33,437 bases of DNA. It comes from Ferruginibacter sp. (lineage in GTDB: Bacteria > Bacteroidota > Bacteroidia > Chitinophagales > Chitinophagaceae). The notes under the pieces were generated by a model that had not been told where the DNA came from, did no database searches, and saw only the letters and a list, made by a program, of their open reading frames with translations. The position numbers and the translations under genes were made by a program. This document shows, piece by piece, positions 24,387 to 33,327 of this stretch (positions are counted from its first letter, which is position 1; every line of letters begins with the position of its first letter). The stretch is from contig JACMPR010000040.1 of the NCBI GenBank assembly GCA_014377385.1, positions 1-33,437 of the forward strand, written 5' to 3'.

Positions 24387-26075
24387 TTACCAGAATAAGC
24401 TATAAAGTGCCGCCAGTATTCCACACACGATAATGGCGCCAACGGCGAAACCCGTACTGACTTTAAACATCGTTTTATCCACCTCGAGGCCGGGTGGTGT
24501 AATGCCATTACGATTATCTATATTACTTATGATCAGCATTCCCGCAATACATAGCACGAAAATAAAAGACATCCTGTCCATAAACGGAATTTCAAAAACA
24601 CCAGCAGCATTTGCCTTCGCAAACCCGGAAGCAGCTAAAAAAGACAGATCCATAAATCCCGGGAGGAATTTAAAAAATAATGCGAAGATGAAGCCTCCAA
24701 TCATGGCAAAAAGTGCTGCATTAGAAGTCGTTTTCTTCCAGAAAAATCCCATGATAAACATGGCAAAAATACCGGGGGAAACAAATCCGGTATATTCCTG
24801 TATGTATTGGAAACCCTGCTTTCCTTCGCCCATTAATTTTTCTCCCAACATCAGTGAAATTATGATAGCAATGATCATGGACAGGATGACTGATATTTTT
24901 CCTACGCTAACCAGTTTTTTGTCGTCCGCATTTTTGTTGATAGCCTTTTTGTAGATGTCTAAAGAAAAAATTGTTGCAATGCTATTTGCTTTGCCGGCCA
25001 GGGAAGCTACAATGGCGGCTGTTAATGCAGCAAAGGCTAATCCTTTCAAACCAACGGGTAACAGGTTCAGCAGGTTTGGGTAAGCTTTGTTTACATCGAC
25101 AACGCCTTTGGAGTCCAGCATTTCTGTATGAAACATGCCTTTCTGATACAGTACATAGGCTGCGATACCAGGTAATACAACTATCACGGGCATCAGCAAC
25201 TTTAAAAATGCTGCAAATAGGAGTCCTTTTCTTGCAGTAGGCAAACTGGCTCCCAATGCACGCTGAGTGATATACTGGTTGCATCCCCAGTAATTCAGGT
25301 TAGCGATCCACAATCCACCTAATAACACCGACAGCCCCGGGAGGTCCATATAGCTGTCATTGTCGTTTTTAAGAATCATGTGAAAATGATCATTGGCCTC
25401 TGTGGTCAATAATTTAAATCCATTGATCAACCCCGTTTGCCCGGATTTTTCTGCAACTAAATTCAAGGCAATGTAAGTGGCCACCAATCCACCTAAAACC
25501 AAAAAGAAAACCTGGATCACGTCGGTGTAACCGATTACTTTCATGCCACCCAGTGTTATGATGATGGAGAATAAGGCCAGTAACCCGATGCATAAATTGA
25601 TGTCAAGACCCGAGATGCCATGTATCGCCAATGCACCCAGGTAAAGTATCGACATAAGATTTACGACAATATACAACAGCAACCAGAATACGGCCATTAT
25701 GATGGCAACTGTTCCGTTATACCGCTGGCTGAGAAACTGCGGCATGGTAAAAATTTTATTTTTTAAATAAACGGGGATAAAAAATATTGCTACAATTATG
25801 AGGGTGAGGGCCGCCATCCACTCATAGGATGCGATCGCAAGTCCCATTTTAAAACCGCTGCCGCTGGCGCCAATGAATTGCTCCGCCGAAATATTGGAGG
25901 CGATCAGTGATGCACCGATGGCCCACCAGCTGAGGGAACCTTCTGCCAAAAAATAGTCATGTGATGCGCTTATTGTACTTTTCTTTTTCCTGCTATACAC
26001 CCAGTATCCGTAACCGGCAACTACGATAAAGTAGAAGAGAAATACCAGGTAATCACTGGTGGAAAGTGCATTCAT
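24387..26075 (-). CDS. Sodium/solute symporter (SSS family), probable galactose transporter
   Basis: A 562-aa inner-membrane transporter with about 14 hydrophobic helices, the full length of SGLT-type SSS carriers. Landmarks include SHDYFLAEGSLSWWAIGASLIASNISAEQFIGASGSGF (sodium-site helix region), FTMPQFLSQRYN, GLWIANLNYWGCNQYITQRALGA (family signature region) and FAALTAAIVASLAGKANS. The ISAEQFIG and NYWGCNQYITQRA forms are typical of the sugar-transporting branch (vSGLT-like). Galactose as substrate is inferred from the adjacent galK and galM. The leader upstream shares an AATGGATAATTA-CTTTCC motif with the region upstream of the regulator gene. Confidence 0.92.
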   Translation of the reverse strand: MNALSTSDYLVFLFYFIVVAGYGYWVYSRKKKSTISASHDYFLAEGSLSWWAIGASLIASNISAEQFIGASGSGFKMGLAIASYEWMAALTLIIVAIFFIPVYLKNKIFTMPQFLSQRYNGTVAIIMAVFWLLLYIVVNLMSILYLGALAIHGISGLDINLCIGLLALFSIIITLGGMKVIGYTDVIQVFFLVLGGLVATYIALNLVAEKSGQTGLINGFKLLTTEANDHFHMILKNDNDSYMDLPGLSVLLGGLWIANLNYWGCNQYITQRALGASLPTARKGLLFAAFLKLLMPVIVVLPGIAAYVLYQKGMFHTEMLDSKGVVDVNKAYPNLLNLLPVGLKGLAFAALTAAIVASLAGKANSIATIFSLDIYKKAINKNADDKKLVSVGKISVILSMIIAIIISLMLGEKLMGEGKQGFQYIQEYTGFVSPGIFAMFIMGFFWKKTTSNAALFAMIGGFIFALFFKFLPGFMDLSFLAASGFAKANAAGVFEIPFMDRMSFIFVLCIAGMLIISNIDNRNGITPPGLEVDKTMFKVSTGFAVGAIIVCGILAALYSLFW

Positions 26076-26162
26076 GATGGAGGTAGTTTTGTTTTTAGAC
26101 GACGTTCGCTAATTGGTTTTTAAGGAATAATATTTTGCAGTAAAGTCCTGATTTAATTTGTG

Positions 26163-26180
26163 AATGGATAATTACTTTCC
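26163..26180. promoter_or_regulatory. Motif AATGGATAATTACTTTCC, shared with the regulator upstream region
   Basis: The same sequence with one extra T occurs at 33243-33261 (AATGGATAATTATCTTTCC). Both copies lie upstream of genes of the galactose cluster and in the same orientation, suggesting a common regulatory element; no known site is recognised. Confidence 0.25.
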
Positions 26181-26275
26181 GTACTAAACAGTGTCAAATA
26201 AATTTTTGTAACTTTCTTATGAATCGCTTCCTGCCCGGGTTTGTCAGTCGTACTTCATCACTAAACAAACGATAG

Positions 26276-27436
26276 TCAATAACATTTGCCGGTTCCATTT
26301 TCTATTGATGCAATGTGCGCTGTCAATGGAAGATTCATAGCCTCATGGTAAGCTTTGCTTATCGCCGGTATTAATTGATCAATCGCAGTATCTTCTACCA
26401 GGTTTATAGTACAGCCGCCAAATCCGCCACCCATCATCCTTGCGCCTGCAATAGCCGGTATTTGTTTTACATAAGCTACAAGGAAATCAAGTTCTTTACA
26501 ACTAACTTCATAAGATTTACTGAGGCCTTCATGCGCCTCAAACATTTTTTTTCCAAGTTCTTTTATCTTTCCTTCCTTAAGGTATTCGCAGGCATCAATT
26601 AAGCGCTGATTTTCTTCTACTACATATTTGCATCGTTGGAATATTAGTGGTTGTGCTGCCGCAACATATTTGTCAAGCATATCGATGGTGACATCTCTTA
26701 AACTATCTACAGCGGGATGAAAATTGCGGATCATTGCAACGCCTTCTTCACATTGCTGCCGGCGGATATTATATTCTGATGATGCCAGGTTATGCTTTAC
26801 ATTGGTATTTAGTAATAGGATTTTATAACGCTCCATTTTAAATGGAATATATTCATATTCCAATGAGCGGCAGTCAAGCTTTATTACATGATCTTTTTTT
26901 CCAAGCATGCTTGCAAACTGGTCCATAATCCCACAATTAACGCCGGCGAATACATGCTCCGCTTTTTGTGCCAGGTGAATCATTTTTATTTTATCCAGCC
27001 CCAGATCAAAAAGCTCGTTTAAAGCAAATGCAGTGGCGCATTCAACAGCCGCAGAGGAGGAGAGACCTGCTCCAATTGGAACATCCCCGTCAATCAGCAA
27101 ATTAAAGCCGGTTAAAGTACAGCCTGCATTTTGTAACTGATCTACCACACCTAAAATATAATTCGCCCATTGAACGGTCGATTTCCCGACAACCCGAATA
27201 TCGGCAGAAAAGTCTTCTTCAAAGTCTGTGGCATGCAGGTTTACAGTATGATCATTTCGTTTACTTACAGCTACATAAATATTTTTATCAATAGCCGCCG
27301 GTAATACAAAGCCCTGATTGTAATCGGTGTGCTCACCTATGATATTAACTCTGCCCGGCGAGCGGAATACGGCAGGCTGTTCGCCATATTTTGCTATAAA
27401 TGCTTTCGTGATCGTTTGTACCATTTGTTTTTGCAA
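26276..27436 (-). CDS. galK: Galactokinase
   Basis: This enzyme phosphorylates alpha-galactose to galactose-1-phosphate in the cytoplasm (Leloir pathway). The 386-aa GHMP-family kinase has the galactokinase signature PGRVNIIGEHTDYNQG (R29, E35, H36, D38), the ATP-binding loop VPIGAGLSSSAAVE and the catalytic aspartate D172 in NCGIMDQFAS. The third GHMP motif is GARMMGGGFGGCTINL. It is complete and of normal length. ATG codons at residues 1 and 5 are both possible starts. It lies 74 bp downstream of the GH2-GH53 gene, without a promoter-like box between. The next Leloir enzymes (galT, galE) are not in the window. Confidence 0.97.
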   Translation of the reverse strand: MQKQMVQTITKAFIAKYGEQPAVFRSPGRVNIIGEHTDYNQGFVLPAAIDKNIYVAVSKRNDHTVNLHATDFEEDFSADIRVVGKSTVQWANYILGVVDQLQNAGCTLTGFNLLIDGDVPIGAGLSSSAAVECATAFALNELFDLGLDKIKMIHLAQKAEHVFAGVNCGIMDQFASMLGKKDHVIKLDCRSLEYEYIPFKMERYKILLLNTNVKHNLASSEYNIRRQQCEEGVAMIRNFHPAVDSLRDVTIDMLDKYVAAAQPLIFQRCKYVVEENQRLIDACEYLKEGKIKELGKKMFEAHEGLSKSYEVSCKELDFLVAYVKQIPAIAGARMMGGGFGGCTINLVEDTAIDQLIPAISKAYHEAMNLPLTAHIASIENGTGKCY

Positions 27437-27510
27437 TTAAGAATTATGATTGTAGGGTTGAGAATCATTTCCGGGGAGTTGATTATCATTTGATCTGGTG
27501 ATGATGCATA

Positions 27511-30500
27511 TCACTTTTGCAGGAAACGTTTGCTTATCTCATTATATAGCTGCAAATATTCATTTGCTTTTCCGTTCCCGTCAAAAATTCTTTCCCAGGT
27601 ATTTAATGGTTCCCAGATACAACTGCCTTTTCCCCTTCCCCCCGCTACATTAAACGCAAGTTCATTCACTTCTTTTTTTAAATGTGAATATTCAACCACA
27701 ATTACATCCTTGTTATACCTGCGGGACAGGTCATCCAGGTTATAATCGAGATCAGCCAATGTATTGTGCCATTTTGGATAATAGGATAAACCAATTACAT
27801 CAAATTGAATACCCCGGATGATCATATTGTCGATGAAGAAACGGCTTTCGTCATTTTGGCCACCTAACGCGATATGCAGCATGATGGCTGTTTCGGGCGC
27901 CACCGCTTTCACGCCATTGATGCCGGCATAAATCAATTGTGCAAGGCTGTCGAGGTTATTGATTTCTCCATGTGGCCAAATTATCCCATGATTGAGCTCG
28001 TTGCCCACCTGTACCATTGCCGGCGTGGTGTTTTGATCTTTCAAAGATTGCATTACCATTTTCGTATAGTCATACACCGCCTGTTTTAATGCAGTGATAG
28101 ATTTTCCACGCCAGGCCAGCGGCATGTATTGTTTTTGCGGGTCGGCCCAATAATCACTGTAATGGAAATCCAATAAGAGTTTCATCCCGGCAGCTTTCAC
28201 TCTTTTCGCCATTTGTTTTGTATGTTCCAGGTCACAATATCCTTTCTTAGGTGAATAACCGCTGTCGCTTGCAGGATCATTAAAAATGCGCAGCCGCACA
28301 TAATTCATCCCATGTTCGTTTAAGATTTTAATGGCATCCTTTTCCTGCCCATCCGTATCGTAAAATTTCATTCCCCTGGCTTCCAGTTCCGGAAGAAATG
28401 AAATATCCGCCCCCAACATTTTATCTACCGGGGAAGCTGCGAATGGCAGAACCGGAAAAGTATTTTGGGATTTGCTTACGCTGTGTGGCATTGCAGGCTG
28501 GATGGTAATGATATCTGTTTCGCCTTTATACAGGCTATCCGCAGCTGCTTCAAAATGAATCATGGATCTTGTATTTCCGGATTGAATGATGACCTGGCAT
28601 TTACCGTTGAATAAACGCCTTTGGGCAACGGTGTCAAAATATTTATCTACCTCGTGGCTACTCGGATCGCCATTTCCCACACCAATTATTTTTGCATCGC
28701 CGCGTAGAGAGAATCTAACAAGCTGTGCTGCATCTGGTATCTCCCGGCCTTCTTTATCTATCACCGTTATATTGATGACCGTAGCATCTTTTCCATCAGC
28801 CAACATGGTTGTTTTGTAAGGACTGATCACCAGCTCAGCAGGCTGGCCGGTTGTTTCAATTTTTGAAGTGAGTTTTTTACCTTTCTTGTAAGCAATTGCT
28901 TCCAGGTTGCCCGGCGCATAATTTACAAGCCATTGCAGGTGGCCATTTCGTGGCATTTTTTTCTTTCCCAAACTTTTAGAATTTAAGAAAAGCTCCACAT
29001 CATCGGCATTGCTGTTTACCCAAACATCAATTGGTTCTCCTTCCTTGCCTTTCCAATTCCAATGGGGAGAAATATGCAGTACATCCTTATCTGTCCACCA
29101 GGATTGATAATAATAATAAATATTTTTAGGAAAGCCACAAACATCCATTATCCCAAAATGAGAATTAATATTTGGCCATTGGAACGGCGTAGGTTCACCT
29201 CTGTAGTCGAGTCCTGTCCATACAAATCCACCCAGCCAAAAATCATTTGCTGCTGCAAGTTTCCACCAGGTTTCCGCTGTACTTGCCCACCATGGTGCGG
29301 TAATATCCTGGTCGGGAAGATAACATCTGATCGAGTCTTTCGTATATTGGCCACGGGTGGTTACGGTACTGCCCATTTCTGTTCCCAGCAAGGGTTGCAG
29401 GGGATGATCGCGGTGGTAATCCGCTACTGCGAATTGCCTGTAATTAAAACTTCTTACCGGGACTACCTCGTTGATTCCTTTAAATTCATTACCCATATCT
29501 GCAGCATAAGTACTGGCTCTTGTAGGATCCAGCTGCGCTTGTTTTGCAAGTAGTGAAGTTGCGATTCTTTTTCCAAAACTGTTGCCTTGTACATATCCTT
29601 CCTCATTTCCGAGTGACCACATAAAAACGCATGCCCTGCTTCTGTCGCGTTTTATCAGCCATTCAAAATCCTTCATATACTGCTGGCTGCTGTTGAGCAA
29701 CCTGTTTTCATCCATTACCAGCAAACCGAGGCTGTCGCAAGCGTCCAGTAACTCAGGAGTTGGCGGGTTGTGACTGGTTCGATACGCATTGGAACCCATT
29801 TGCTTCAACAGGAATACCCGGTAATACTGCAGGTAATCGGGCAATGCACTTCCTACGCCGGCGTGATCCTGGTGGTTATTTGTGCCTTTGATCTTTACAT
29901 ATTTTCCGTTTAAAAATAATCCTTTGTTTGTTATGGTAATGGTGCGAATTCCAAAGCGAATTTTCTCCGTGTCGATTACTTTACCCGCCATTTTTACAAT
30001 GGGAATCACCCGGTAGAGGTATGGATCTTCCAACGACCACAAACGAGGTAGCGTAACCGTTAGTCTCTGTTTAATTTCCTTTTTTTCGTTGATGTTGAGC
30101 GAAATATTTTGTTCCGCAGTTTGCCCAATGAGTTTGCCATCCCTGTCAGTTACCATTGCATGGAATGTTATTTTTGATGCGGTAAGGCTTTCATTTTCTA
30201 CGGATGCTTCAATATTAACTGTCGCATTGTTTCCCTGTGCAGTTGTATAAATAAATACCGGGTTTTCCGAAAGATGAACTTTATTGTATTGATTAAGCCA
30301 TACATGACGATAAATTCCCGCGCCTTCGTAAAACCAGCCTTCATATTGCGTTGCATCAACTCTTACAACAATTACATTTTCTTTGTCATAGTTAAGGTAG
30401 TTGCTGATGTCGTATGATGCACCAACATAACCACTTTTATTATTGCCCAGGTAAAAGCCGTTTAACCAGAAATGCGCATCTCTAAAAACGCCGTCAAACT

Positions 30501-30912
30501 GGAGTTGCTGTCGTTGATTAGAATCTGTGGCGGATACTTTAAAATGTTTCCGGTACCAGCCGACACTTGTTCCAGGATAAGCGCCGCCTATCGGCTTGTA
30601 GCCGTGTGATTGTACATCAAAATTGGAGGAATTTACAAATGGAAGTTCAACTGCCCAGTCGTGTGGGAGGGAAAGCGAACGCCAGGAACTGTCATTGAAT
30701 TTTGAATCTATTGCAGTAGTTGGTGCCGCACCTGTTTTGGCAAATATAGTGGCAAGGCTGTAATTAAAATCTTTCGCCGGGTCGTTGGCATTCCCGAATG
30801 AGAATTTCCAATCTGCATCAAAATTTATTTTTTTGCGGGATTGGGTAAAGCCTTTGATGGTGCTTAAAGTGATGAGGCTGATCAAAAAACAAAGCAGCGG
30901 TATTCGTTTCAT
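27511..30912 (-). CDS. Bifunctional GH2 beta-galactosidase - GH53 endo-beta-1,4-galactanase fusion
   Basis: A single 1133-aa polypeptide with two glycoside hydrolase modules. After a signal peptide (about 1-24, ending GFTQ) comes a GH2 enzyme: sugar-binding domain (about 40-220), Ig-like domain (about 225-330), TIM barrel (about 330-620) and Ig-like tail domains (about 620-800). The acid/base is E437 in SLGNEEG and the nucleophile is E512 in LLGTEMGS, 75 apart as expected for GH2. From about 828 to the end is a complete GH53 barrel: LGADISFLPELE, YVRLRIFNDP, LLLDFHYSDYWADP, acid/base E972 in VQVGNELNHG and nucleophile E1074 in VIVVEYSH. It could cut galactan internally and release galactose in one protein. 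No T9SS domain is present, so a periplasmic location is likely. Neighbours are a separate GH53 gene and galK. Confidence 0.92.
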   Translation of the reverse strand: MKRIPLLCFLISLITLSTIKGFTQSRKKINFDADWKFSFGNANDPAKDFNYSLATIFAKTGAAPTTAIDSKFNDSSWRSLSLPHDWAVELPFVNSSNFDVQSHGYKPIGGAYPGTSVGWYRKHFKVSATDSNQRQQLQFDGVFRDAHFWLNGFYLGNNKSGYVGASYDISNYLNYDKENVIVVRVDATQYEGWFYEGAGIYRHVWLNQYNKVHLSENPVFIYTTAQGNNATVNIEASVENESLTASKITFHAMVTDRDGKLIGQTAEQNISLNINEKKEIKQRLTVTLPRLWSLEDPYLYRVIPIVKMAGKVIDTEKIRFGIRTITITNKGLFLNGKYVKIKGTNNHQDHAGVGSALPDYLQYYRVFLLKQMGSNAYRTSHNPPTPELLDACDSLGLLVMDENRLLNSSQQYMKDFEWLIKRDRSRACVFMWSLGNEEGYVQGNSFGKRIATSLLAKQAQLDPTRASTYAADMGNEFKGINEVVPVRSFNYRQFAVADYHRDHPLQPLLGTEMGSTVTTRGQYTKDSIRCYLPDQDITAPWWASTAETWWKLAAANDFWLGGFVWTGLDYRGEPTPFQWPNINSHFGIMDVCGFPKNIYYYYQSWWTDKDVLHISPHWNWKGKEGEPIDVWVNSNADDVELFLNSKSLGKKKMPRNGHLQWLVNYAPGNLEAIAYKKGKKLTSKIETTGQPAELVISPYKTTMLADGKDATVINITVIDKEGREIPDAAQLVRFSLRGDAKIIGVGNGDPSSHEVDKYFDTVAQRRLFNGKCQVIIQSGNTRSMIHFEAAADSLYKGETDIITIQPAMPHSVSKSQNTFPVLPFAASPVDKMLGADISFLPELEARGMKFYDTDGQEKDAIKILNEHGMNYVRLRIFNDPASDSGYSPKKGYCDLEHTKQMAKRVKAAGMKLLLDFHYSDYWADPQKQYMPLAWRGKSITALKQAVYDYTKMVMQSLKDQNTTPAMVQVGNELNHGIIWPHGEINNLDSLAQLIYAGINGVKAVAPETAIMLHIALGGQNDESRFFIDNMIIRGIQFDVIGLSYYPKWHNTLADLDYNLDDLSRRYNKDVIVVEYSHLKKEVNELAFNVAGGRGKGSCIWEPLNTWERIFDGNGKANEYLQLYNEISKRFLQK

Positions 30913-31046
30913 TTTTTTCGTTTAAACATCATTTTGATGGCGCGTGTTAAAATAAAAAAATTATAATGCGATGATAAATGCTGGCACGCAAACCATTTAA
31001 ATATGGTGCATGACCACCAATTCCAGGAAGCCGCATTAATAAATTA

Positions 31047-32096
31047 TCAATAAAAGGCATCCATGGCGGCTGTTGGCTTTCCAGTGTTATCAAATGCACC
31101 CAGCGAGTAACCCACCCAGTTACTGTGCGCCTCCGGCTCCCAGTAAAAAACTCCCAGGCCTTTGTTGTTGGCAAGCGACCTGTTTTTTGCGATTATATCG
31201 GTGATGAAAGCTTTACTGGCTGTAGCCTGGTCCCGGCTCATGCCAACTTCACATATCATAATTTCTTTGCCAAACCTGGTAATTATGTCATTCATGTTCA
31301 CAAGACATTGTGTATTCGTAGAAGCCCAGTTGGCAGCCGTTGGATAAAGTGACATACCTATCACGTCCCATTTACCGGCATTTGCTTTCAGGCCATCGAA
31401 TATCCACCGGAACAAACCATTATCGTACCCATTGGATATGTGAACCATAACTTTTGAAACGGAACTCACTGCTTTCACTGCATCGTACCCGGAATTTATA
31501 AGTTGGGTGAAGCCCGCCATATTTGTTGAGGCCTGTCCCTCCGGCCACAGCATGCCGTTATTTGTTTCATTGCCAACCTGTACCCACGCAGGAGTTATAC
31601 CGTTTGTTTTTAATACATTCATCACGTTGTAGGTATGTTGATAAACGGAGGCTTTCAATGTGGCGAAGTCCTGTGAAGCCCAGGCTGCCGGTTTACCCTG
31701 GTTGCCCGGATCTGCCCATACATCACTATAATGAAAGTCCAGCAATATTTTCATCCCGAGATTGTTTGCCCGGATAGCTTTTGCAAGTACGTCTGCTGTA
31801 TTGCACCAGTTGTTGGCCGGGTTCACCCAAACCCTAAGCCTGATAGCATTCAGGCCGAGGTCTTTCATCAGTTGCATGCATTCTTTTTCTGCGCCTGTGT
31901 TGTTGTGAAATTTAATTCCGGCAGCTTCCATCTCAGTTACCCAACTCACATCAGCACCTTTTGCAAAAAAAGTAACAGGTGTAACCGGTACTATTGAGGC
32001 AGGCGTTACCGTTGTGTATGTTGATGCCCCTGATTTCTTACACTCCGGTATTGTGCACAGCAATAAAAACTGGAATAATACCTGGATTAGTTTCAT
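31047..32096 (-). CDS. GH53 arabinogalactan endo-beta-1,4-galactanase
   Basis: A 349-aa secreted endo-galactanase that would cut beta-1,4-galactan (pectin side chains, type I arabinogalactan). It has ADVSWVTEMEAAGIKF, NAIRLRVWVNP, LLDFHYSDVWADPGNQ and catalytic glutamates E177 (VQVGNETNNGMLWP) and E283 (IMICEVGMS), 106 apart. A hydrophobic signal (1-15) precedes a cysteine-rich IPECKKSG stretch. This resembles a lipoprotein anchor with the CKK common in Bacteroidota, but Glu before Cys is a poor lipobox, so anchoring is uncertain. It starts 10 bp after the LacI-type regulator stop, so the two are almost certainly co-transcribed. The GH53 module of the neighbouring fusion is clearly related but not identical. 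Confidence 0.93.
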   Translation of the reverse strand: MKLIQVLFQFLLLCTIPECKKSGASTYTTVTPASIVPVTPVTFFAKGADVSWVTEMEAAGIKFHNNTGAEKECMQLMKDLGLNAIRLRVWVNPANNWCNTADVLAKAIRANNLGMKILLDFHYSDVWADPGNQGKPAAWASQDFATLKASVYQHTYNVMNVLKTNGITPAWVQVGNETNNGMLWPEGQASTNMAGFTQLINSGYDAVKAVSSVSKVMVHISNGYDNGLFRWIFDGLKANAGKWDVIGMSLYPTAANWASTNTQCLVNMNDIITRFGKEIMICEVGMSRDQATASKAFITDIIAKNRSLANNKGLGVFYWEPEAHSNWVGYSLGAFDNTGKPTAAMDAFY

Positions 32097-32106
32097 ATTT
32101 TTAAAT

Positions 32107-33138
32107 TTAAATATTACCTTTCTTCAAAGAAGAATTTCGAAAAACCGGGATTGGTTCGAGTATTTTCTTTTGGATATTTTTATTTATTCTTCCTTTCGTT
32201 TCGATGAGATGCAGCATTAAAGAAAACGCCTCCTTTCCCATGTTTACCGTTTGCTGATCAATCGTGGAAAGTGATGGGGTGATATGTTCTCCAAAGCTTT
32301 CGTTGGCAAAACCGATAATACCAAACCCGGAAGGAATGTTGATGCCTTGTTCCTTCAATTCCTTGATTGCACCAAGCGCTGTGAAATCTTCAACTGCAAA
32401 GGCAGCATCCGGCTGGTTTTCAAGGGAAAGAAAATATTTGATCGCCCGTCGGCCGGCATCTATGGAAACATCTCCTGCAAAGACCAGTTTTTTATTAAAC
32501 CTCATACCATTGGCTGTTAAGGCAGCCTTGTAACCTTCCAGACGTGCACGGAAAATATTCAGGTGTTGCGGTCCGGAGATATGTGCGATCCGCGTGTATC
32601 CTTGTTGTATCAGATGTTCGGTAGCCAGGTAGGCGCCTTTATGATCATCAATGATAACCGCATCAATTTCAAGTTCATCGTTGGCCCTGTCGAAAAAAAC
32701 AATGGGGGTTTTGGTATGTTTTACTGCAAGGAAATGTTTGTAATCATTGGTCTCTTTCGCCATGGAGACCATAATACCATCCACCCTTGCATTCAAAAAT
32801 GTTTCTATTCCTTTCTGTTCGTGCATCCATGATTCATTGGATTGAAAGATCAGCACATTGTATCCATTCTGATTGGCCATGCGCTCAATGCCGTGGACAA
32901 CCGATCCAAAAAAATTGATCTCTGCACTTGGAATGATGACACCAATGATACCCGTTTGCCCGGATCTTAGAGAACAAGCCACCGTATTTCTGCGGTAATT
33001 TAATTTTTGAGCCATTTTGGTCACTCTTTTTTTGGTTTCCAGGCTGATAGCAGGGTGGTTGTTCAGTGCACGGGAAACCGTACCGGATGTGGTGTTCAGC
33101 TTTTTGGCAATATCGGCAATCGTTACTGTAAGGCTCAT
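32107..33138 (-). CDS. LacI-family transcriptional regulator of the galactan cluster
   Basis: A DNA-binding repressor/activator. The N-terminal LacI helix-turn-helix is complete (TIADIAKKLNTTSGTVSRALN), followed by a hinge (SLRSGQTG) and a periplasmic-binding-protein-like effector domain (about 55-340: IGVIIPSAEINFFGSVVHG, VDGIMVSMAKE, AHISGPQHLNIFRARLEGY, GFGIIGFANESFGEHITPSLSTIDQ). The ORF-track start (33201) is a TTG and adds 21 unrelated residues; ATG 33138 (MSLTVTIADIAKKL) places the HTH where LacI proteins have it, giving 343 aa. A perfect 28-bp palindrome directly upstream overlaps this ATG. The gene heads a same-strand cluster of galactanases, galK, symporter and galM. The effector is probably galactose or a galacto-oligosaccharide, by inference. 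Confidence 0.93.
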   Translation of the reverse strand: MSLTVTIADIAKKLNTTSGTVSRALNNHPAISLETKKRVTKMAQKLNYRRNTVACSLRSGQTGIIGVIIPSAEINFFGSVVHGIERMANQNGYNVLIFQSNESWMHEQKGIETFLNARVDGIMVSMAKETNDYKHFLAVKHTKTPIVFFDRANDELEIDAVIIDDHKGAYLATEHLIQQGYTRIAHISGPQHLNIFRARLEGYKAALTANGMRFNKKLVFAGDVSIDAGRRAIKYFLSLENQPDAAFAVEDFTALGAIKELKEQGINIPSGFGIIGFANESFGEHITPSLSTIDQQTVNMGKEAFSLMLHLIETKGRINKNIQKKILEPIPVFRNSSLKKGNI

Positions 33139-33164
33139 TTTTATGCAATCGATTGCATAAAAAT
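33137..33164. promoter_or_regulatory. 28-bp perfect palindromic operator candidate
   Basis: ATTTTTATGCAATC is followed directly by its exact reverse complement GATTGCATAAAAAT. The core GCAATCGATTGC has the central CG typical of LacI-family operators. It overlaps two bases of the regulator's likely ATG, so a bound regulator would block its own gene and the co-directional galactanase gene. Confidence 0.75.
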
Positions 33165-33242
33165 AACTACTTAATTTAAAATCCTCCGATATTTCTTGCA
33201 AATATTTATTCTGGCCGTCCGGCGCGGAGGTTTATACGCGGA

Positions 33243-33261
33243 AATGGATAATTATCTTTCC
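33243..33261. promoter_or_regulatory. Motif AATGGATAATTATCTTTCC upstream of the regulator
   Basis: Second copy of the element at 26163-26180, containing the 10-bp palindrome GATAATTATC. It lies 105 bp upstream of the regulator ATG. Confidence 0.25.
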
Positions 33262-33327
33262 CGCCGCGGGTGTGTGCTTAAATTGTAACAAAAAAGCACA
33301 GCAGGGGGAATTTAATTTTAAGAGTTA

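Noticed and set aside
29062-29553. 163-aa plus-strand ORF
   Set aside because: It lies antisense to the GH2 catalytic barrel, including nucleophile E512; no plausible protein features.
30947-31174. 75-aa minus-strand ORF after the GH53 gene
   Set aside because: It mostly overlaps the end of the GH53 gene in another frame, and the translation has no recognisable motif.
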